8,537 bases of DNA, taken from NCBI GenBank assembly GCA_027074255.1, contig JALTDI010000131.1:1-8537 (forward strand). The letters are read 5' to 3'. The stretch's first letter is position 1; every line of letters begins with the position of its first letter. The notes under the pieces are model-generated. The model did no database searches. It was not told where the DNA came from and worked only from the letters and a program-made list of their open reading frames with translations. The translations under genes and the position numbers were made by a program. Source of the stretch: Desulfurellales bacterium. Lineage in GTDB: Bacteria > Campylobacterota_A > Desulfurellia > Desulfurellales > Hippeaceae. Shown piece by piece: positions 5,654 to 8,537 of this stretch.

Positions 5654-7445
5654 CCAAAGAAAGCAATTTAAGCTCAAGATAGATATATTTGGCTATTTTT
5701 GCGGCTTTCGAACTGTGTTCTCCATGCTCTAAAAAGACAACAACTACAACCTTCGGATGGTTAAGAGGAGCAAAAGAAGCAAACCAGGCGTGCGGGAAAT
5801 ATTTTTGAGCTTTTTTTATGCTTATTTTATGCTCTTTTAATTTCTTTTTAACGGATTTATAGACTTTACTCGTGACAACTTGGCTGGTTCCTGTTTTTCC
5901 GCAAATGTTCATACCGTCTATTTTCGCTACTCTTGCTGTTCCATATTTTCCGTTTACAACAAGCCATAAATATTTTCTTATCTCTTTGTAGTATCTGCTT
6001 CTGAAAACGTATCTTATCGGGCTCTTTTTATCTTTAAGAAAAACAGGCACATATCCAACACCGTCATTTGCTATAATAGAAAAGGCCTCAGCCACCTGCA
6101 AAGGGCTGACCAAAAAAAACCCTTGGCCTATTGCCGTTGTAATTGTATCACCCACATACCAATCCTGACGATATTTTTTATATTTCCAGGCCTTGGACGG
6201 GAGATTGCCTTTTGTACAGTATGAAAAAAGTTTTGGTGACCTGCCGAATCCGAACTGGGCAAGATAAAAATCTATCTTATCTATGCCAAGCTTCATTCCA
6301 AGCTGATAAAAAAATACGTCCGAAGAGCTTTCTATTGCCCTTTTTAGTGAAATTTTCCCGAAACCGCCCGCCTTCCAGTCTCTATAAACATTTTTACCTA
6401 TTTTTATAGATTGGGGACACATCAAAACAGTCCTAGGTGTAATAACACCGTCTTTCAAAGCGGACAAAGCTATGAAAGGTTTTATCAAAGAACCCGGAGG
6501 ATAAGCCCCTTGGGTAGATAAATCAAACATATTTATCAAATGCTTTTTCCTAAGTTTTTTCCATTTTTTTAAGCTTAAACCCTCTACAAAATAGTTAGGG
6601 TTGAAGGAGCCGGTATTTGCCATGGCCAATATATGGCCATTCGGTCTCATAACTACAATGGAGCCTCTATATTGACCGGAATTTAGAATATTATACAGAT
6701 ACGACTGCAGTTTAATGTTTAAACTTAATTTTAAATCAGCTCCTTTTTTCGGCGGCGTCTCCGATAAGGTTTTAACAATAGAGCCGTTTGCCGTAACCTC
6801 TATCTCTTTATAGCCCCATCTCCCGCGTAAAACGTCGTTATATTTCTTCTCTACACCTATTCTGCCGACAGACTCTCCCACCTTATAATTAGGGTGATTC
6901 TGCAAATCCCTCTTTGACGCTTCGCTTACATATCCCACTACATTGGCAAATATTTTTGCATCATCCGGATAGAATCTCTTGGGTGATACCTCTATATCTA
7001 TAAATTTAGACAGCTGAGGATCCGATAATACCCTGAACACATCTTCTCTTGTTGCATCGGGCTTTAAAATAACAGACTGAAAATAGCCTACAAACGACAG
7101 CTTATTTTTTATGTAATATTCCGGCAGGTTCAAGACAACGGAAAGTTTGTGTATAATTTTTCCGTCTATTCTCTTATTTTTGGAAATATATATGGAAAAC
7201 GTCGGCTTATTAGATGCACAAATGATACCGTTTGAAGAAATAATATTCCCTCTTACCGGCAGCAGACCAATCAATCTTATATAATTTTGCTTTGACATAT
7301 TAAGATAATAGGAGTTTTTTACAACCTGCAGGTAAACAAGCCTTATCATTACAACAAAAAAAGATAAAGCTATAACAGCAGCGAGGTATTTGATATTACC
7401 CGCAACCTCTACGGAGTGATATATATAATTATCTTTCTTCTCCAT
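5649..7445 (-). CDS. mrdA: Penicillin-binding protein 2, elongation-specific peptidoglycan transpeptidase
   Basis: PBP2 cross-links peptidoglycan during lateral wall growth, acting with RodA, MreB, MreC and MreD; it is anchored in the inner membrane with its catalytic domain in the periplasm. The 598 residues show one N-terminal membrane helix at about 18-38, a dimerisation/pedestal domain at roughly 55-230 (with GRIGVEKKYN around 194-203), and a transpeptidase domain from about 260. The three active-site motifs are present: SLIK at 319-322 (nucleophile Ser319), SSD at 374-376 in the SxN position, and KTG at 517-519. The setting next to mreC and mreD distinguishes it from division-specific FtsI. 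The ATG at 7445 lies inside the end of mreD (17-nt overlap) with only a weak AAGG upstream, suggesting coupled translation. The segment DWKAGGF at 356-362 carries Phe where some homologues have a zinc-binding His. rodA, often the next gene, is absent here. Confidence 0.94.
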   Translation of the reverse strand: MEKKDNYIYHSVEVAGNIKYLAAVIALSFFVVMIRLVYLQVVKNSYYLNMSKQNYIRLIGLLPVRGNIISSNGIICASNKPTFSIYISKNKRIDGKIIHKLSVVLNLPEYYIKNKLSFVGYFQSVILKPDATREDVFRVLSDPQLSKFIDIEVSPKRFYPDDAKIFANVVGYVSEASKRDLQNHPNYKVGESVGRIGVEKKYNDVLRGRWGYKEIEVTANGSIVKTLSETPPKKGADLKLSLNIKLQSYLYNILNSGQYRGSIVVMRPNGHILAMANTGSFNPNYFVEGLSLKKWKKLRKKHLINMFDLSTQGAYPPGSLIKPFIALSALKDGVITPRTVLMCPQSIKIGKNVYRDWKAGGFGKISLKRAIESSSDVFFYQLGMKLGIDKIDFYLAQFGFGRSPKLFSYCTKGNLPSKAWKYKKYRQDWYVGDTITTAIGQGFFLVSPLQVAEAFSIIANDGVGYVPVFLKDKKSPIRYVFRSRYYKEIRKYLWLVVNGKYGTARVAKIDGMNICGKTGTSQVVTSKVYKSVKKKLKEHKISIKKAQKYFPHAWFASFAPLNHPKVVVVVFLEHGEHSSKAAKIAKYIYLELKLLSLV

Positions 7446-7902
7446 CTGCCTTTTTCTTTGTATTTATTTTATAGAACAGATAATTTATGAAGACACAAAA
7501 CAGGTAGCTCATAATCACTAAAAATAAAAGCAAAGCGATCGATACACTATATAATATATATATTAAAACGGCATATAGAACATAAAAAAACAGACCTACC
7601 ATATATCTGTTCAACTTCAAATCATAGGCTATTTTCTCAGCCGCAAAGACAAATAAAGGAAACAGAGCCGAAAAGAAAAATATTTTATTTAAAGATATTA
7701 TGTCACTTATTACCCCAAACAAAAAAGCCATATGGATTACCTTATCTTTGTCAAAAAAACCATAAATAATCAGAGCTTCAAAAAAGAAAAATGCGCTTAT
7801 ATACGGTGTTATATATATAAAATTCACTATCTCTGCAAAAAATACCGACATTATATAAATAGTTAGAACATTAACTATGAAAATCAGCGCTTTTTTATGC
7901 AT
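7429..7902 (-). CDS. mreD: MreD, rod shape-determining membrane protein
   Basis: MreD is a small polytopic inner-membrane protein of the elongasome that acts with MreC and modulates PBP2/RodA. The 157-residue product is very hydrophobic, with about five or six membrane segments (roughly 5-25, 29-50, 56-72, 74-92, 100-122 and 124-148) and a basic/polar tail. The conserved centre is the segment with Gly63 and Asp67 followed by hydrophobic residues and Leu-Asn, which fits the weakly conserved family signature; position between mreC and mrdA makes the call secure. I chose ATG at 7902, giving a short MHKK lead into the first helix and a 19-nt overlap with mreC. A TTG at 7920 would add six residues and extend the overlap to 37 nt. 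Neither start has a good Shine-Dalgarno, so translation probably depends on ribosomes finishing mreC. Confidence 0.85.
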   Translation of the reverse strand: MHKKALIFIVNVLTIYIMSVFFAEIVNFIYITPYISAFFFFEALIIYGFFDKDKVIHMAFLFGVISDIISLNKIFFFSALFPLFVFAAEKIAYDLKLNRYMVGLFFYVLYAVLIYILYSVSIALLLFLVIMSYLFCVFINYLFYKINTKKKADGEER

Positions 7903-8537
7903 ACGACAAACATATTCCAATCATTAAAAAACTTTTTATCAACATGGATATACGCAACCTTATAATAATTATTTACATTTCCGGTTCTTACAACCCTCCC
8001 TATTAACGAACCTTTGGGGAAAACGCCGAAAGCTCCGGATGTATATATGAAAGAACCGGCCTTTATCTTGGCATTCGGGCTTAAAAATTCCGCATGAGGG
8101 TTATAGAGGTCACCAATAAAGAGTGCCCTATATGTCGAATTATCGGAAACTATGTAGGAATCAGCCGCAAAAGAATGATTAAAAACAGTCTTAGCTATAT
8201 AGAAATCTTTCTTCTTTTTAATAATTATACCTACAAGGTTCATGTTATTTGAAAATACACTGCAGCTGTCTTTTTTTAAATCCAGATTCTTTTTTATATG
8301 CAAGAAAATATAATCAATATTAAAATTGTTTTTAAATTTAAACTGAGCCTTAAATATACCTTTTTTCTGCTGAAATTTTGAACTTACACAGGTTTGATGC
8401 TGTAACAGTTTGTTTTGCAGCTCAAGCCTTATAAGTTTCTTTTCCAAAGCAGCATTTTTCTTTTCGACATTAAGTAAAAAAAGATACCTTCCGCTTAAAT
8501 CATTGATACCGTCAAGCAGACCTATAACGGGGTATGA
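7884..8537 (-). CDS. mreC: MreC, rod shape-determining protein, C-terminal part (start beyond window)
   Basis: MreC is a bitopic periplasmic scaffold of the elongasome that binds and activates PBP2. The frame stays open to the right edge, so the 217 visible residues lack the start and the membrane anchor. The visible N-terminus, SYPVIGLLDGINDLSGRYLF, leads into a charged, leucine-rich coiled coil to about residue 45, as in family members just after the anchor. The C-terminal half carries the beta-domain hallmark with TSG, FPKG and IGRV in a row, matching the conserved K-x-G-D-x-V-x-T-S-G and F-P-x-G region of MreC. A TTG at 8447 could be taken as a start, but it lies inside the coiled coil and upstream codons continue the family pattern, so it is not the start. 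The first beta subdomain diverges from well-known MreC proteins. mreB is expected just upstream, outside the window. Confidence 0.85.
   Translation of the reverse strand, partial: SYPVIGLLDGINDLSGRYLFLLNVEKKNAALEKKLIRLELQNKLLQHQTCVSSKFQQKKGIFKAQFKFKNNFNIDYIFLHIKKNLDLKKDSCSVFSNNMNLVGIIIKKKKDFYIAKTVFNHSFAADSYIVSDNSTYRALFIGDLYNPHAEFLSPNAKIKAGSFIYTSGAFGVFPKGSLIGRVVRTGNVNNYYKVAYIHVDKKFFNDWNMFVVCIKKR

Noticed and set aside
6143..6409. An 88-codon plus-strand open frame opposite mrdA
   Set aside because: It covers the conserved transpeptidase region of mrdA on the other strand and shows no family features.
8445..8447. TTG at 8447 as the mreC start
   Set aside because: It falls in the middle of the coiled coil, and the frame continues upstream to the window edge with MreC-like sequence, so the gene is simply truncated by the window.
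1..8537. A novel defence, mobile or biosynthetic system
   Set aside because: Every long open frame belongs to a well-known housekeeping, pilus or cell-shape family, gaps are 72 bp or less, and no repeats, integrase, transposase or unusual composition is visible.

Overview
This window is an ordinary but well-defined stretch of chromosome from an AT-rich, Gram-negative-type bacterium. A glycosyltransferase family 9 (heptosyltransferase-like) gene suggests lipopolysaccharide. A PilB/PilT/PilC core indicates type IV pili, and mreC-mreD-mrdA indicates rod-type cell growth. Lysine/isoleucine-rich proteins, A/T-ending codons and this gene mix would suit a low-GC anaerobe of the Desulfurellales or Deferribacterota kind, but that placement is inference and low confidence. 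No mobile element, CRISPR array, tRNA or rRNA is visible.

Layout. At the left edge a minus-strand glycosyltransferase gene runs out of the window; only its first 93 codons are present. A 72-bp divergent intergenic region (282-353) separates it from a plus-strand run of five genes: tsaE, aroE, pilB, pilT and pilC (354-5611). These are tightly packed: tsaE/aroE overlap by 14 nt, aroE/pilB by 4 nt (ATGA), and pilB/pilT and pilT/pilC are 20 and 12 nt apart, each with a clear Shine-Dalgarno. They probably form one transcription unit. A 37-bp convergent gap follows, then three minus-strand genes read from the right edge inward: mreC (N-terminus cut off by the window end), mreD and mrdA (penicillin-binding protein 2). 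These overlap one another by about 19 and 17 nt.

How the genes work together. PilB (extension ATPase), PilT (retraction ATPase) and PilC (inner-membrane platform) are the motor core of a type IV pilus. No prepilin, secretin or alignment-complex gene is in view. TsaE (t6A tRNA modification) and AroE (shikimate pathway) are housekeeping genes sharing the likely transcript. MreC, MreD and PBP2 are elongasome parts; MreB and RodA are not in view.

Points worth a second look: both divergent start codons lie 8 nt from a -10-like box and lack a Shine-Dalgarno, suggesting leaderless mRNAs; the PilB N-terminus has the 24+5+24 residue layout of a c-di-GMP-binding MshEN domain with a degenerate first half; PBP2 lacks two residues corresponding to a zinc site described in some homologues; MreC is divergent. 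I saw no clearly undescribed system.
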